Counted from the first letter of the stretch, positions 49,932-59,323 are shown. The stretch: DNA of 64,000 nucleotides from Paenibacillus_E violae (GCF_032461945.1 NZ_JAWCUD010000010.1:62001-126000), one strand, 5' to 3'. Numbers and translations are program-made. The notes: generated from the letters alone by a model not told the origin.

Positions 49932-50942
49932 TTACTCTGCCGTTCGCCACGCGCTCAGCAGCTTCTCATGCTGCTGCGCAGCTAGATCGAAGCGGTAGCT
50001 AGCAAGCAGATTCTCCAGCTTCACTGGTGCAAGGAGCGGGTTCACCGGAATATCCGGTGCCACAGGAAAGGAGAAGGCGGTGTTCATGTAATCCGTCTGC
50101 ACCTCGCGGGACAGCATGAAATCGACGAGCTGCTTAGCCGCAGCGGTATTGTTACCGCCTTTCAGGATCGACACGGCTCCAATCTCCCAGCCGGCCTGCG
50201 GCGGGATGAAGGAGGAGATGTTGTAGCCGGAGTTTTTGAAGCGCAGCTGGTCGCTCAAGAACGAGACGGCCGCCGCCATCTCGCCTTCCGCCAGATGCTG
50301 CGCGCTCGTGTTGCCGGCGAACGTCATGGAGGCGCTCTGCTTCTTCAGCGCCTGCATTAGAGCGATCGCTTCGCTGTCGCCGCGCTGCTGGGCAAGAGAA
50401 GCGAGCAGCGTGTAGCCGGTTCCCGACGTCTCTGGGTCGGGAATCTCGATCTTGCCCTTGAGCTCGGGTCGCAGCAGATCTTCGTACCGCTGCGGTAGCG
50501 GCAGACCCTTCAGCTGAGGGTCCTGCTGCCAGACGGTCTGGTTCACGCCAATGGCGAGCGCCCCCATGTACATGCCGGTCCAGTAGCCGGCGGCATCTTT
50601 GTATGTAGCTGGAATGCTGCTTGCAGCTGCTGGGGAGTAGCGAAGGGATTTGCTTTTGTTTTTGAGCTGCTCATGCAGATCGGCAGGGCCGCCGAGGACT
50701 ACGTCGATGCCGGTTTTACCCAGCGTCAGCAGATGGTAGCTGGCTTCGCCGCTTGACATCCGGATGATGTCGTAGGACTGGCCTGTTTTTTCCTTAAACG
50801 TTTCGAGCAAAATCCGCCCGGCATCTTCCTGGAAGATCACATACACTTTGAGCGGCTGATTGCTTTTCTTTTCCCCCATGAAGCGAAAACCAAGGAAAAC
50901 CCCGATCCCCGCTAGGAGCACGAGCAGACTTTTTTTCCACAT
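49932..50942 (-). CDS. Membrane-anchored ABC solute-binding protein (Fe3+/AfuA-like), paralogue 1
   Basis: 336 residues from ATG 50942, with AGGAGGG 9 bases upstream. It has an N-terminal uncleaved-type membrane anchor (SLLVLLAGIGVFLGF, no lipobox Cys) and a type II periplasmic-binding fold of the FbpA/AfuA group: LKVYVIFQEDAGRILLETF, then PDPETSGTGYTLLASLAQQ and AVSFLSDQLRF. It is clearly related to the protein at 53876. It is the last gene of a minus-strand set (regulators, membrane protein, binding protein, permease, ATPase, second binding protein). The ligand may be iron or a phosphorylated organic anion; sequence alone does not decide. Confidence 0.87.
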   Translation of the reverse strand: MWKKSLLVLLAGIGVFLGFRFMGEKKSNQPLKVYVIFQEDAGRILLETFKEKTGQSYDIIRMSSGEASYHLLTLGKTGIDVVLGGPADLHEQLKNKSKSLRYSPAAASSIPATYKDAAGYWTGMYMGALAIGVNQTVWQQDPQLKGLPLPQRYEDLLRPELKGKIEIPDPETSGTGYTLLASLAQQRGDSEAIALMQALKKQSASMTFAGNTSAQHLAEGEMAAAVSFLSDQLRFKNSGYNISSFIPPQAGWEIGAVSILKGGNNTAAAKQLVDFMLSREVQTDYMNTAFSFPVAPDIPVNPLLAPVKLENLLASYRFDLAAQQHEKLLSAWRTAE

Positions 50943-51021
50943 GATGCAAATCCCTCCTGAACAGCCAAAAAAGGAAACCAAAGTTCCCCTTTTCAGCCAA
51001 GCTGCTAGTTGTATTTATGTC

Positions 51022-52104
51022 CTATTCATGTATCTTCATTAAATGAATTTTATCGTCACCGGCATGGATCGTGACATTCCCTTGAAACCTGGTTAATCCG
51101 ATGTCATAGGCATCAACAATCCATTCTTTCATATTATCGTCCAGAATGAAATACCGCTCTTTCTCACCGAGGAACATCGATGATTTTACGAATCCGCTAA
51201 CGGCAAAACTCCCAGCCTCCGGCGCATTAATCCGCATGGATTCCGGACGAATACTAAGCAGCACCTTCTCGCCTGGTGCCAGAACTTCATCCGTCGTTAC
51301 GCTGGCTGTACGGCCACTCGCGCCGTACTCCACTATGACCGTACTACCCGTCACTTCGCGCACAATAGCATCAACGAAATTGGTTGTACCAATAAAATCG
51401 GCGACATAAGGTGTGCGAGGCTTGTAGTAGATCTCATGCGGCGTGCCATATTGGTCAATCGCACCTTTATTAAAAACAACGATGGAGTCGGACATCGACA
51501 AAGCTTCGAGTTGGTCATGGGTAACGTAGATGACGGTTAATCCAAGCTCTTGTTGAATGCTGCGCAATTCTACGCGGACTTCTTCGCGCAGCTTCGCATC
51601 CAGATTGCTGAGCGGCTCATCCAACAGGATGATCGGGGAGTTCATGACCAGTGCACGAGCCATAGCCACGCGCTGCTGCTGACCGCCGGACATCTCATGC
51701 GGGTAGCGCTCCTCCAGACCGGTCAGCTTCACTTTGGCCATCGCTGTCTTTACGCGTTCTTGCACTTCCGCCTCGGGGCGCTTCTGAATATCCAACCCGT
51801 ATGCGACATTATCGAACACGGTCATGTGCGGGAACAAAGCGTACTCTTGGAATACCATCGGCGTTCCGCGTTTATAGGGCGGCAGATCGTTGACGAGCTG
51901 GCCGTCTATTTTAATTTCACCCTCATCTATGGTGTAAAAGCCTGCAATGGAGCGCAGCAGTGTTGTTTTTCCGCATCCGCTAGGTCCGAGAAACGTAATG
52001 AACTTTCCGCGTTCGATTTGCAAATCGATCTGTTTGAGAACGTGGTTGCTGCCGAACACTTTACTAACATTTTTTAAATCCAATAAAACTTGTGAACTCA
52101 TCAT
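51022..52104 (-). CDS. ABC transporter ATPase (FbpC/PotA type)
   Basis: A 360-residue protein; ATG 52104 (a second ATG is next) behind AGGAGTG. Walker A GPSGCGKTT, signature MSGGQQQRVAMA, Walker B PIILLDEPLSNLD and switch YVTHDQ, followed by a C-terminal TOBE regulatory domain (about 280-355). It energises the fused permease whose gene ends 15 bases upstream. This family serves iron(III), spermidine, sulfate or phosphonate importers. Confidence 0.94.
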   Translation of the reverse strand: MMSSQVLLDLKNVSKVFGSNHVLKQIDLQIERGKFITFLGPSGCGKTTLLRSIAGFYTIDEGEIKIDGQLVNDLPPYKRGTPMVFQEYALFPHMTVFDNVAYGLDIQKRPEAEVQERVKTAMAKVKLTGLEERYPHEMSGGQQQRVAMARALVMNSPIILLDEPLSNLDAKLREEVRVELRSIQQELGLTVIYVTHDQLEALSMSDSIVVFNKGAIDQYGTPHEIYYKPRTPYVADFIGTTNFVDAIVREVTGSTVIVEYGASGRTASVTTDEVLAPGEKVLLSIRPESMRINAPEAGSFAVSGFVKSSMFLGEKERYFILDDNMKEWIVDAYDIGLTRFQGNVTIHAGDDKIHLMKIHE

Positions 52105-52118
52105 TTCTCACTCCTTAT

Positions 52119-53777
52119 CTAGAAATCAAATATTTTCACCTTCGAGCGGAAAATGAGCTTCATTACACCGAGCGTAGCCAGTGTAGTTCCCATCAATCCG
52201 ACAGCAACAGCGGCTGCCCAGTAGTAAGTCCCGGTCTCAGCGTAGTTGAAGATCGATACGGCGGCGACGACCCATTTGGGCGTAATCAGAAAGACAATGG
52301 TGCTTAAGGTGTTCATGTTTTTCATAAAAGCGTAGACGAAGTTGGCGACAATGGTCTTTTGCAGCATCGGGAACACAATGGTTGTCAGTGTACGGCGGCT
52401 GTCCGCTCCGAGATTGGTGGCTGCTTCCTCGATGGATTTATCTACCTGCTTGAAGGAGGCGGTGAGTCCCCGATACCCAACAGGCATTTGTTTAAGCAGC
52501 ATGGCTACGATAATCAAGATGGCGGAGCCTTGAAGCATGATAGGTCCGTTGCTGAAGGCAACGATCAAGGCCAAACCTACGAATGTCCCCGGCAAAGCAA
52601 TGGGCAGAACAGCCGTGAAATCGAGCATTTTTTTACCTGGAAAAGGCTTGCGCACTACGACATAAGCCAGGACTAAGGCGAAGCCGACGGCTAGAATAGA
52701 AGCGATGAGCGACAGTACCAAGCTGTTAAGAACAGCGGGGCTGGAAGGGTTGAACACCATTTTCGTGATATGACTCAGTGTAAATGTGTTGTCTCTCCCA
52801 AAGTTCTTCGTGAACGCGAACAAGATCGTAATCGCGAACATCGACAGGATGAAAAGCGTCATGATGCTGTTAAAAATAAAGAGAAGGATGTCCGTTTTGC
52901 GGGACGTTTTGACTCGGTTTAGTCCGGAAACGGGTTTTCCGGTTATCGTGGAATAGGAGCCTTTGGACAGCAGTTTGCTTTGAATGACGAAAACCAGCAG
53001 GGCGGGAATCACGAGAATGATGCCCATCACGGATGCGAGGCCAGGCTCGTTATTAATAATTTCTCCGTAAATTTCAACAGCCAGAAGGGAGTAGTTGCCC
53101 CCAATCAGCTTGGGATTTCCGAAGTCGGCAAAACAGTTGATCGCCACGAGCAGGAAAGCGTTGATAACACCCGGCAGCGCTAATTTAAATGTAATGGTGC
53201 GGAAAAGCTTGAAGCCGCGTGCCCCCAGGTTCTGGGCGGCGATTTCCAGATTAGGCGATATGGAGCGTAGAACGCCGGTAATGGTCATGTAGGCAAGCGG
53301 GAAATAAGAGATCGTTTGTACGATCCAGAGGCCCGGCAAGCCGTATAAATCAAGCTCGACGTTGAACCAGGCTTTGAGTGTTTGCGACACCATGCCGCCT
53401 CTGCCGAATAGAAGCAAGAAGGCCAGGCCGGTCATAACGGAAGGCGCGAGAATCGGGAGAAAGGCGATAAACCGGAAAAACTTTTTCCCCACAATGTTGC
53501 TGTAATGAATCGAATAAGCGTAAATAAAACCGCAAACCGTTGCCGTTAGTGCGGAAAGGGAGGAACTGACGACCGTGTTCAACAGGGCGGTGCCGTAACG
53601 GCTTTTGCTGAAGAAGGTCGTCCAATCCGTCGCTCCCGGCAAGGCAATGACATATATAAGCGGATAAATGACGAAGAGACAGAGTATGGCGAAACTGATG
53701 AGTACGAGGATCAGCGAGGAGGGATCTTTCACCAGCTTGCTGATCGAGGTGCTCATGCCTTTTTTTTCTATAATCAT
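52119..53777 (-). CDS. Fused ABC permease (FbpB-like, two transmembrane domains)
   Basis: About 552 residues from ATG 53777 (GTG 53801 and ATG codons further in are alternatives; no ribosome site is convincing). Two BPD_transp_1 units are fused: the first with the loop NLGARGFKLFRTITFKLALP and the second with NLGADSRRTLTTIVFPML, each the EAA-type ATPase contact. There are about 12 helices. It forms the whole channel as one polypeptide, as in iron(III) FbpB-type and 2-aminoethylphosphonate-type importers. It is downstream of binding protein 2 with a strong hairpin in between. Confidence 0.9.
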   Translation of the reverse strand: MIIEKKGMSTSISKLVKDPSSLILVLISFAILCLFVIYPLIYVIALPGATDWTTFFSKSRYGTALLNTVVSSSLSALTATVCGFIYAYSIHYSNIVGKKFFRFIAFLPILAPSVMTGLAFLLLFGRGGMVSQTLKAWFNVELDLYGLPGLWIVQTISYFPLAYMTITGVLRSISPNLEIAAQNLGARGFKLFRTITFKLALPGVINAFLLVAINCFADFGNPKLIGGNYSLLAVEIYGEIINNEPGLASVMGIILVIPALLVFVIQSKLLSKGSYSTITGKPVSGLNRVKTSRKTDILLFIFNSIMTLFILSMFAITILFAFTKNFGRDNTFTLSHITKMVFNPSSPAVLNSLVLSLIASILAVGFALVLAYVVVRKPFPGKKMLDFTAVLPIALPGTFVGLALIVAFSNGPIMLQGSAILIIVAMLLKQMPVGYRGLTASFKQVDKSIEEAATNLGADSRRTLTTIVFPMLQKTIVANFVYAFMKNMNTLSTIVFLITPKWVVAAVSIFNYAETGTYYWAAAVAVGLMGTTLATLGVMKLIFRSKVKIFDF

Positions 53778-53816
53778 AAGGGGCTCACGACCGCCTTCCA
53801 CATTCTTGGTTTAGAG

Positions 53817-53862
53817 GGGCATTGGTCCGCAGAAGATCCGGGAATATGCGGCACCAATGCCC
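53817..53862 (-). terminator. Intercistronic hairpin between binding protein and permease genes
   Basis: GGGCATTGGTCCGCA and TGCGGCACCAATGCCC pair over 15 positions with one bulge. There is no T tract on the minus strand, so it is more likely an RNA-stabilising or partial-termination hairpin that keeps binding-protein mRNA more abundant than permease mRNA. Confidence 0.65.
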
Positions 53863-53875
53863 TGGAAACGCTTTC

Positions 53876-54910
53876 TTATTTGAGGTTCTTGAGCGCGTCC
53901 TGCAGCTCTTTACGCTGCTCGGCAGCTTTCCATAAGCTGTAGCTTGTATTGTATTTAGTTGTTTTGATGTCGATACCGCCTTTAGGAATCGGTACCGTAG
54001 GTTTCACGGAGCTTGCGAAAGCCGATTCGGTATAAAGAAGTCCAGGTTCATTCGTTAGCATGAAATCCATGAGTTTCTTGGCGCCTTCGGTGTTTGCGCC
54101 GCCTTTGACAATAGCCAGTCCGCCAACTTCATAACCTGCGGCTTCCGGAACGATCGAAATAATCGGGCTGCCCTGATTCTTCATTTTCAGTTGATCGCCA
54201 AGAAAGGTGATACCGATGGTGTACTCTCCTTTAGCCGCTTTTTGAATCGGCTCGATCCCTGACTTCGGTCTTTCTTTCAGGTTAGGCAGCAGTTTGGCTA
54301 CATAGTCCAGCATTTTGTCTTTGCCCCATACTTGCGCCAGGGAGGCAACGGCTGTGTAAGCGGTACCGGAAGTTGCCGGATCGGACATGCCGATTTCGCC
54401 TTTAAATTTAGGGTCAAGCAGCTCTTGGAACGTCTGCGGATAAGGCGCGGTAGCGTATTTCTCTTTCCAACGCTGCTCGTTGATGCCGATAGCAATTGGA
54501 TTCAGGTAAAAACCAGTCCAAGAACCCTCTTTATCTTTCATATTGTCTGGGATATCTTTGGCGTTCGGAGAAATGTAATTCTCCAGTGCGCCGGCTTTTT
54601 TCAATACCTCGTGCGAATCTGCCGGACCGCCCATGAGGAAGTCCGCTTGGGGTTTGCCCATTTCATTTTGAACGCGTGTCACGGCTTCACCGCTCGGAAG
54701 ACGAAGAACGTCATAATCGATTCCGGTCTCTGCCTTGAATTTATCCAGAATCTTACGCGCTTCTTCTTCTTGGAAAATGGAATAAACGGTAATTTTACCT
54801 TTCGCTTTCCCACCAAAAACACCAGACTTGTACAGGAAGAATCCTGCGACAAGCACGACAACAATAACGGATAAAATCATAACGGAGCTGTTACTTTTCT
54901 TTCTAGCCAT
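53876..54910 (-). CDS. Membrane-anchored ABC solute-binding protein (Fe3+/AfuA-like), paralogue 2
   Basis: 344 residues from ATG 54910; GAGGGG lies 12 bases upstream, and an ATG at 54922 touches it. One N-terminal helix (VMILSVIVVVLVAGFFLY) without a lipobox anchors the protein. The binding fold matches paralogue 1 (ITVYSIFQEEEARKILDKF, GGPADSHEVL, SDPATSGTAYTAVASLAQ). It is the first transport gene after the regulators and is followed by an mRNA hairpin, so it is probably the main binding protein of the importer. Confidence 0.9.
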   Translation of the reverse strand: MARKKSNSSVMILSVIVVVLVAGFFLYKSGVFGGKAKGKITVYSIFQEEEARKILDKFKAETGIDYDVLRLPSGEAVTRVQNEMGKPQADFLMGGPADSHEVLKKAGALENYISPNAKDIPDNMKDKEGSWTGFYLNPIAIGINEQRWKEKYATAPYPQTFQELLDPKFKGEIGMSDPATSGTAYTAVASLAQVWGKDKMLDYVAKLLPNLKERPKSGIEPIQKAAKGEYTIGITFLGDQLKMKNQGSPIISIVPEAAGYEVGGLAIVKGGANTEGAKKLMDFMLTNEPGLLYTESAFASSVKPTVPIPKGGIDIKTTKYNTSYSLWKAAEQRKELQDALKNLK

Positions 54911-54934
54911 TTCATCAACCATCCCCTCGATAGG

Positions 54935-55720
54935 TTAGGAGGCGTCACTTAACTTGAAATAGGCTTTATGGTTGGTTTCGTCCAGCAAATCAAAAACAAT
55001 GAAGTAAGCGTTGTCATAGAGATCGATATGCAGCCAATGCTTCCCGCTCGCAGCTTCATCCTTTAGCTGTACAACATAGTGAGCGCTCGGGCGCTCCGCC
55101 ATGAAGTCAAAATGGCTGAAGTCGATCAACCGGACCGCCGTTCGCATCTGTGCTGTCAGCGCAGTCCGATCCGCCTCGGATAACGCGGCAAGAACGCCTT
55201 CCTGCAAGCGAAATACTTGATGGACCGGGTTCGCAATCACACTGCTGACGGTTTCTGCGGTGAGCGTTTTGTCGATCAGCATGTTTTGCAGTTTGCGGAT
55301 CTCCGCGCTAGTATCCAGCGAGTTCACCAAGTCACTGCCGAAACGAAAGCCGCTGGTCCCGATTTGGAACGGCACATCCTCTTGATCCAAGTAGGCCATG
55401 GAGCCTGTCAGCAGCAGCCGTGAAGCGTTTGCATGAGTGGGCTGCCCGCCTCCGTTTAATAAACGTGTGAACGAAGCTTTCCATGCAATCAACTCTTTGG
55501 GATCATCAATGGAGATGGTGCCGATACCCGGGTATGTGACATTCATGCTCATGGGAACGCCGTCGAACATGTCACGGCTGTTCGGGTCCTTCGGAACCGT
55601 TCGAACTTCATCGACTCCAATTCGGAATACATAAGCAAAAATGCCGATCAGCGTACAACCGATTACCATTTGCAATAAGATGAGACGCAACCATGAAAGC
55701 CCTTTCTTCTCCTCTTGCAT
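54935..55720 (-). CDS. Membrane-anchored extracytoplasmic protein of unknown function
   Basis: A 261-residue protein; ATG 55720 behind AAAGGAGAG. One N-terminal helix (LRLILLQMVIGCTLIGIFAYVF) is followed by an outside domain of about 225 residues containing NVTYPGIGTISIDDPKEL and a beta-rich end (HWLHIDLYDNAYFIVFDLL). It may be a DUF3919-type protein, which I cannot confirm. It lies between a sensor kinase gene and a binding-protein gene on one transcript. An accessory role in ligand sensing by the kinase is a reasonable inference. Confidence 0.7.
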   Translation of the reverse strand: MQEEKKGLSWLRLILLQMVIGCTLIGIFAYVFRIGVDEVRTVPKDPNSRDMFDGVPMSMNVTYPGIGTISIDDPKELIAWKASFTRLLNGGGQPTHANASRLLLTGSMAYLDQEDVPFQIGTSGFRFGSDLVNSLDTSAEIRKLQNMLIDKTLTAETVSSVIANPVHQVFRLQEGVLAALSEADRTALTAQMRTAVRLIDFSHFDFMAERPSAHYVVQLKDEAASGKHWLHIDLYDNAYFIVFDLLDETNHKAYFKLSDAS

Positions 55721-55763
55721 GTAGATTACTCTCCTTTTATCTCAGAAAAATCATCGATTTGTA

Positions 55764-57200
55764 TCAATTTTGTAACAGACTTTGGGGGCGTACAGGTTCC
55801 ATTTGGAAGCTCAAAATGACTTCCGTTCCGCTTCCCTCACGGCTGTGAACGGTGATGTCGCCACCTTGCAGCTCCATCAATTGCTTGCAAAGCAGCAGTC
55901 CAAGCCCGTGCGAGTGGGCGGATACAGGCCGCTCGGCTTTTTCGGCAGAAGGATGGAACAGCGTGCGCGTTTCCTCTTCGTCCATGCCTTTGCCATTATC
56001 GGTAATGCGCACGAGACAGTGGTATTCCTGCTGCTCCAACCGTACGTTCAGCTGCGTGCAGTCACTGTGCTTGATTGCATTTTCTATAACGTTGAACAAA
56101 ACTTGCTGTGTACGTTTTGGATCCATGTATACCTCACATGGTACTACTTGGACAGCAGTGGTAATGGCCGATTTATGGAGTGTAGGTTCTAAAATGCGCA
56201 AGCTATCCGTCAAGATCGCGGCCAAGTCTGTACGCTCAAGCTGCACCCGCCAAGCCTCATCGCCTTTGAGTGACGTTTGCAGCAGCTCTTCGACCATTTG
56301 CAGCAATCGCGTGCTTTCCTTGCGGATGTATACATTACAGGTTCGAATATCATCGATGTGCTCCATTTTATCAATCAGATCGGAGAAACCGATGATGGAG
56401 GTTAGCGGTGTTTTCAACTCGTGCGTGACATTGTCGTAAAATTTTTTCTGCTTGCTCTGCTCATAATGGAGCAGCTCGATATGTTCTTGCAGCGCCTCGG
56501 ACATTTGATTAAAGTCATCGGCCAGCTCCCGCACCTCGTCCTGGCTGCGTACGGTTATTTTTCGACTGAAATCGCCTACGGTTACTAGCTTCAAAGCTTG
56601 CTGTAAGGCGTGCAGCGGCTGCATGATGAAGAAAGAGAACGAGTAGCTCGCGAGCAAAGCGACAAGCAGGCAGCCCAGTGCGACGCCAATAAACCAGGTC
56701 CTCATGGCGGACAGGGTTTCTTCGTGTTTGTTTAAATCAAGCAGGTAGCGGAACCCGCCGACAATTTTGCCTTCGTAAAGGAAAGGAGAGGCATAGATAA
56801 GCATCTTGCTGTTCTCACCTTCCGTAATGACGGTGGCGGTTTGCCCTGCGAGTGCAGCGTCGATATCGCTTCGCTTCACCAGATCTTCCCGATTTCCGCT
56901 ATCGCCGATAATGGTGCCCTCCGGATCAAACAGCTGGACTTGGAAGTTGCTGTTGGCGGCAAGGTGTGAGGCGATCAGCGGGGCATACGTCCCGGAAAAA
57001 AGCTGCTCGATGCTAATTTTTTTATCGTTTACAATTTTTAACGCCTCGATGCGGTGGAGGTCGTAATATTGACTAAGCGTCTGGGTATCCCGCTCAATCA
57101 TACTTTTGCTTAGCGTATAGTTTACGACCACATACATCGCGGCCAGCAGCATGATGATCGTAATGGTGTGCTGAATGAACAGCTTGTTGCGCAGCTTCAT
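55764..57200 (-). CDS. Sensor histidine kinase
   Basis: A 478-residue protein. Two membrane helices (about 9-28 and 172-192) enclose an outside sensor domain with a Cache/PAS-like pattern (FQVQLFDPEGTIIGDSG). HAMP (about 195-245), HisKA with phospho-acceptor His260 in VTHELKTPLTS, and HATPase with NVIENAIKHSD and DNGKGMDEEE follow, ending GLGLLLCKQLM. It sits 3 bases after the response regulator stop. Its genes lead straight into an importer operon, so it probably senses the imported solute, directly or through a binding protein. Confidence 0.94.
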   Translation of the reverse strand: MKLRNKLFIQHTITIIMLLAAMYVVVNYTLSKSMIERDTQTLSQYYDLHRIEALKIVNDKKISIEQLFSGTYAPLIASHLAANSNFQVQLFDPEGTIIGDSGNREDLVKRSDIDAALAGQTATVITEGENSKMLIYASPFLYEGKIVGGFRYLLDLNKHEETLSAMRTWFIGVALGCLLVALLASYSFSFFIMQPLHALQQALKLVTVGDFSRKITVRSQDEVRELADDFNQMSEALQEHIELLHYEQSKQKKFYDNVTHELKTPLTSIIGFSDLIDKMEHIDDIRTCNVYIRKESTRLLQMVEELLQTSLKGDEAWRVQLERTDLAAILTDSLRILEPTLHKSAITTAVQVVPCEVYMDPKRTQQVLFNVIENAIKHSDCTQLNVRLEQQEYHCLVRITDNGKGMDEEETRTLFHPSAEKAERPVSAHSHGLGLLLCKQLMELQGGDITVHSREGSGTEVILSFQMEPVRPQSLLQN

Positions 57201-57203
57201 GGC

Positions 57204-57878
57204 TTAAACCTCCAGCTTGTAGCCCATGCCGTGAACCGTGGCCAGCACATGATCGTGGGGTTTCATTTTCTCGCGGAGCCGGTTCACCATCATATCGACG
57301 GAGCGGGTTTGTCCGTAGTATTCGAACCCCCATACCTGGTCCAAAATATGCTCTCGCGTGAACACCTTTTTCGGATTTTTACACAACAACCAGAGGAAGT
57401 CGAACTCTTTGCTGGTTGTTTTGACGAGTTGGCCCGCCACTTTCAAAGACCGCTCGTTCCGATCGATCTCTATGACGCCGGCTTGGAGGATATCGACCGC
57501 ATGTGTAGTGGTATCCGGGGTCATTCGACGCATAACGGCCCGAATTCGCATGATAAGCTCCCGTGTTTCAAAGGGCTTGGTCAAATAATCATCGGCGCCG
57601 AGCTGGAAGCCTAATATTTTGTCGTTCATTTCGTTTTTCGCTGTAAGTACGATAACAGGTATATCTTTATAAGCTTGTTGGAGCGTTTTCAAAAGCTCAA
57701 ACCCCGACTGATCCGGCAGCATCAGATCCAGCAAGATTAAATCAATCGGCTGCGCGGCGAGCACGTCGAGACCGGAGGCGACGGTACCGGCTACGATAGG
57801 GTGGAAACCCTCAACTTCCAGGCTTAATTTGAGCAGCATTTGAATACTGGAATCGTCTTCAATAATTAATATCGTCAT
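57204..57878 (-). CDS. OmpR/PhoB-family response regulator
   Basis: 224 residues from ATG 57878, with AAAGGAG 8 bases upstream. The receiver domain has Asp51 (LLDLMLPD) as phosphoryl acceptor, acidic IIEDD at 5-9 and conserved Thr/Lys (VLTAKNE, TKPFE). The C-terminal winged helix ends VDMMVNRLREKM and VHGMGYKLEV. It is the first gene of the minus-strand operon and the cognate partner of the kinase that follows. A TGTGTA/TACACA dyad at 57943-57961 upstream could be its own binding site. Confidence 0.94.
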   Translation of the reverse strand: MTILIIEDDSSIQMLLKLSLEVEGFHPIVAGTVASGLDVLAAQPIDLILLDLMLPDQSGFELLKTLQQAYKDIPVIVLTAKNEMNDKILGFQLGADDYLTKPFETRELIMRIRAVMRRMTPDTTTHAVDILQAGVIEIDRNERSLKVAGQLVKTTSKEFDFLWLLCKNPKKVFTREHILDQVWGFEYYGQTRSVDMMVNRLREKMKPHDHVLATVHGMGYKLEV

Positions 57879-57942
57879 TTGGAAAGCTCCTTTCCGGCAG
57901 TCATTTTGCATATCGTACGTATGTCTGATTAGGCATCATCTA

Positions 57943-57961
57943 TGTGTATACATTCTACACA
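57943..57961. promoter_or_regulatory. Dyad upstream of the two-component operon
   Basis: TGTGTA and TACACA arms separated by 7 bases, 65 bases before the response regulator start. It is a plausible regulator site in the divergent gap with the desaturase gene. Confidence 0.35.
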
Positions 57962-58007
57962 ACAGACGAGCTATGTAAATACGATTGACTTATATTGCAT
58001 TTTACAA

Positions 58008-58019
58008 AAAGCGTTTTCA
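58008..58019. promoter_or_regulatory. cre-like site upstream of the desaturase
   Basis: AAAGCGTTTTCA matches the last 12 positions of the CcpA site consensus TGWAARCGYTWNCW; the first two positions do not match. It could mediate catabolite control, but one weak match is not proof. Confidence 0.35.
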
Positions 58020-58148
58020 ACCGTATGATGAAAGTGCGATGTAATATTTCTTTCCGTATTAGGGAACTTAATTTGATCTGCAACGTACTACAACAGGTGA
58101 CAACAAATCAGATCCGACACGATGTGGAGAGAAGGAGTTCTAAACTGA

Positions 58149-59180
58149 ATGAAACATGATGATAAAAACGGATGGCGTTCTGACATCGCGCCCTACGAAA
58201 GACCGCATATGAGGCATAGCGTCTGGCAAATTTTGAATACGGTAATTCCCTTTTTTGCACTATGGTATTTCGCTTATTTAAGCCTTTCCGTCTCGATTTG
58301 GCTTACGCTAGTAATTGACATTATCGCCTCAGGCTTTTTGGTGCGCATCTTTATCATCTTCCACGATTGCTGTCACAAATCATTTTTCAAAAATAAATGG
58401 GCTAATGAAATTGTCGGTACGTTGACAGGAATTCTGACATTCGTCCCTTACCATCAGTGGCGTTACACGCACTCGATTCATCATGCATCCAGCGGCAATT
58501 TGGACCGCAGAGGTGTAGGCGATATTTGGACGTTGACGGTTGATGAATATCAGAAGTCCTCATGGAAAAAAAGACTTACCTACCGGCTGTACCGCAATCC
58601 GCTGATCATGTTCATTATTGGACCGATCTTCATTTTTCTTATAGATTATCGTTTTAACCGCAAGCGTGCGGGAATGAAAGAACGCATGAATACGTATATT
58701 ACGAATGTTAGCATCGTGGGAAGTTTAGCGTTATTGTGCTGGGCGATTGGGTGGCAGTCTGTGCTGCTTATTCAAGGACCGATGTTTTTCGTTTCGGGCA
58801 TGATGGGCATTTGGCTGTTTTATGTGCAGCATAACTATGAAGAGACTTATTTTGAAAATGAACCTGAGTGGGACTATGTCAAAGCGGCGATGCATGGCAG
58901 TTCTTTTTACAAATTGCCTAGAGTGCTGCATTGGATCACGGGGAATATCGGGTTTCACCATATTCATCACCTGAGCCCGCGAGTTCCGAACTATTACTTG
59001 GAAAAGGTTCATAACAAAAACGCTGTGCTGCGCAACGTGCAGACGATTACGCTCATGACGAGCTTGGAATCGCTCAAATTCCGTATTTGGTGCGAAGATA
59101 CGAAAAAATTCATCCGTTTTAAGGATTTGAAGCCTATAAAAGTGAAGAGAAGCCTCGTCAAAACGTTGGAAATGGACTAG
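58149..59180 (+). CDS. des: Membrane fatty acid (acyl-lipid) desaturase
   Basis: A 343-residue protein; ATG 58149 behind GAGAAGGAG. It has three histidine boxes of acyl-lipid desaturases: HDCCH (72-76), HSIHH (108-112) and HHIHH (270-274), set among membrane helices. It introduces a double bond into membrane phospholipid acyl chains, like the delta-5 desaturase Des of B. subtilis, usually in response to cold. The neighbouring two-component genes are OmpR-type and divergent, so they are not DesKR equivalents (DesR is NarL-type). It is monocistronic and ends at 59193-59238. Confidence 0.92.
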   Translation: MKHDDKNGWRSDIAPYERPHMRHSVWQILNTVIPFFALWYFAYLSLSVSIWLTLVIDIIASGFLVRIFIIFHDCCHKSFFKNKWANEIVGTLTGILTFVPYHQWRYTHSIHHASSGNLDRRGVGDIWTLTVDEYQKSSWKKRLTYRLYRNPLIMFIIGPIFIFLIDYRFNRKRAGMKERMNTYITNVSIVGSLALLCWAIGWQSVLLIQGPMFFVSGMMGIWLFYVQHNYEETYFENEPEWDYVKAAMHGSSFYKLPRVLHWITGNIGFHHIHHLSPRVPNYYLEKVHNKNAVLRNVQTITLMTSLESLKFRIWCEDTKKFIRFKDLKPIKVKRSLVKTLEMD

Positions 59181-59192
59181 GTTATAAGGCAG

Positions 59193-59238
59193 AGCCGGCA
59201 GTTAAAGTAGAGAATCTACTTTGATTGTTGGCTTTTTT
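59193..59238 (+). terminator. Rho-independent terminator of the desaturase gene
   Basis: AGCC...AAAGTAGA and TCTACTTT...GGCT arms form a long stem with a GAA loop, followed by six T. Confidence 0.85.
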
Positions 59239-59323
59239 ATTGTGTTTGTGGTCGGTGGATGGAGATTGGGAGATGGACCGCGGCCGCGAGCTGGGCGGGG
59301 CGTTCATTAATGTGTTTTGAGCC

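Noticed and set aside
55764..57878. DesKR-type cold sensor for the adjacent desaturase
   Set aside because: The regulator has an OmpR-type winged helix, not the NarL-type domain of DesR, and the operon runs away from the desaturase into an importer.
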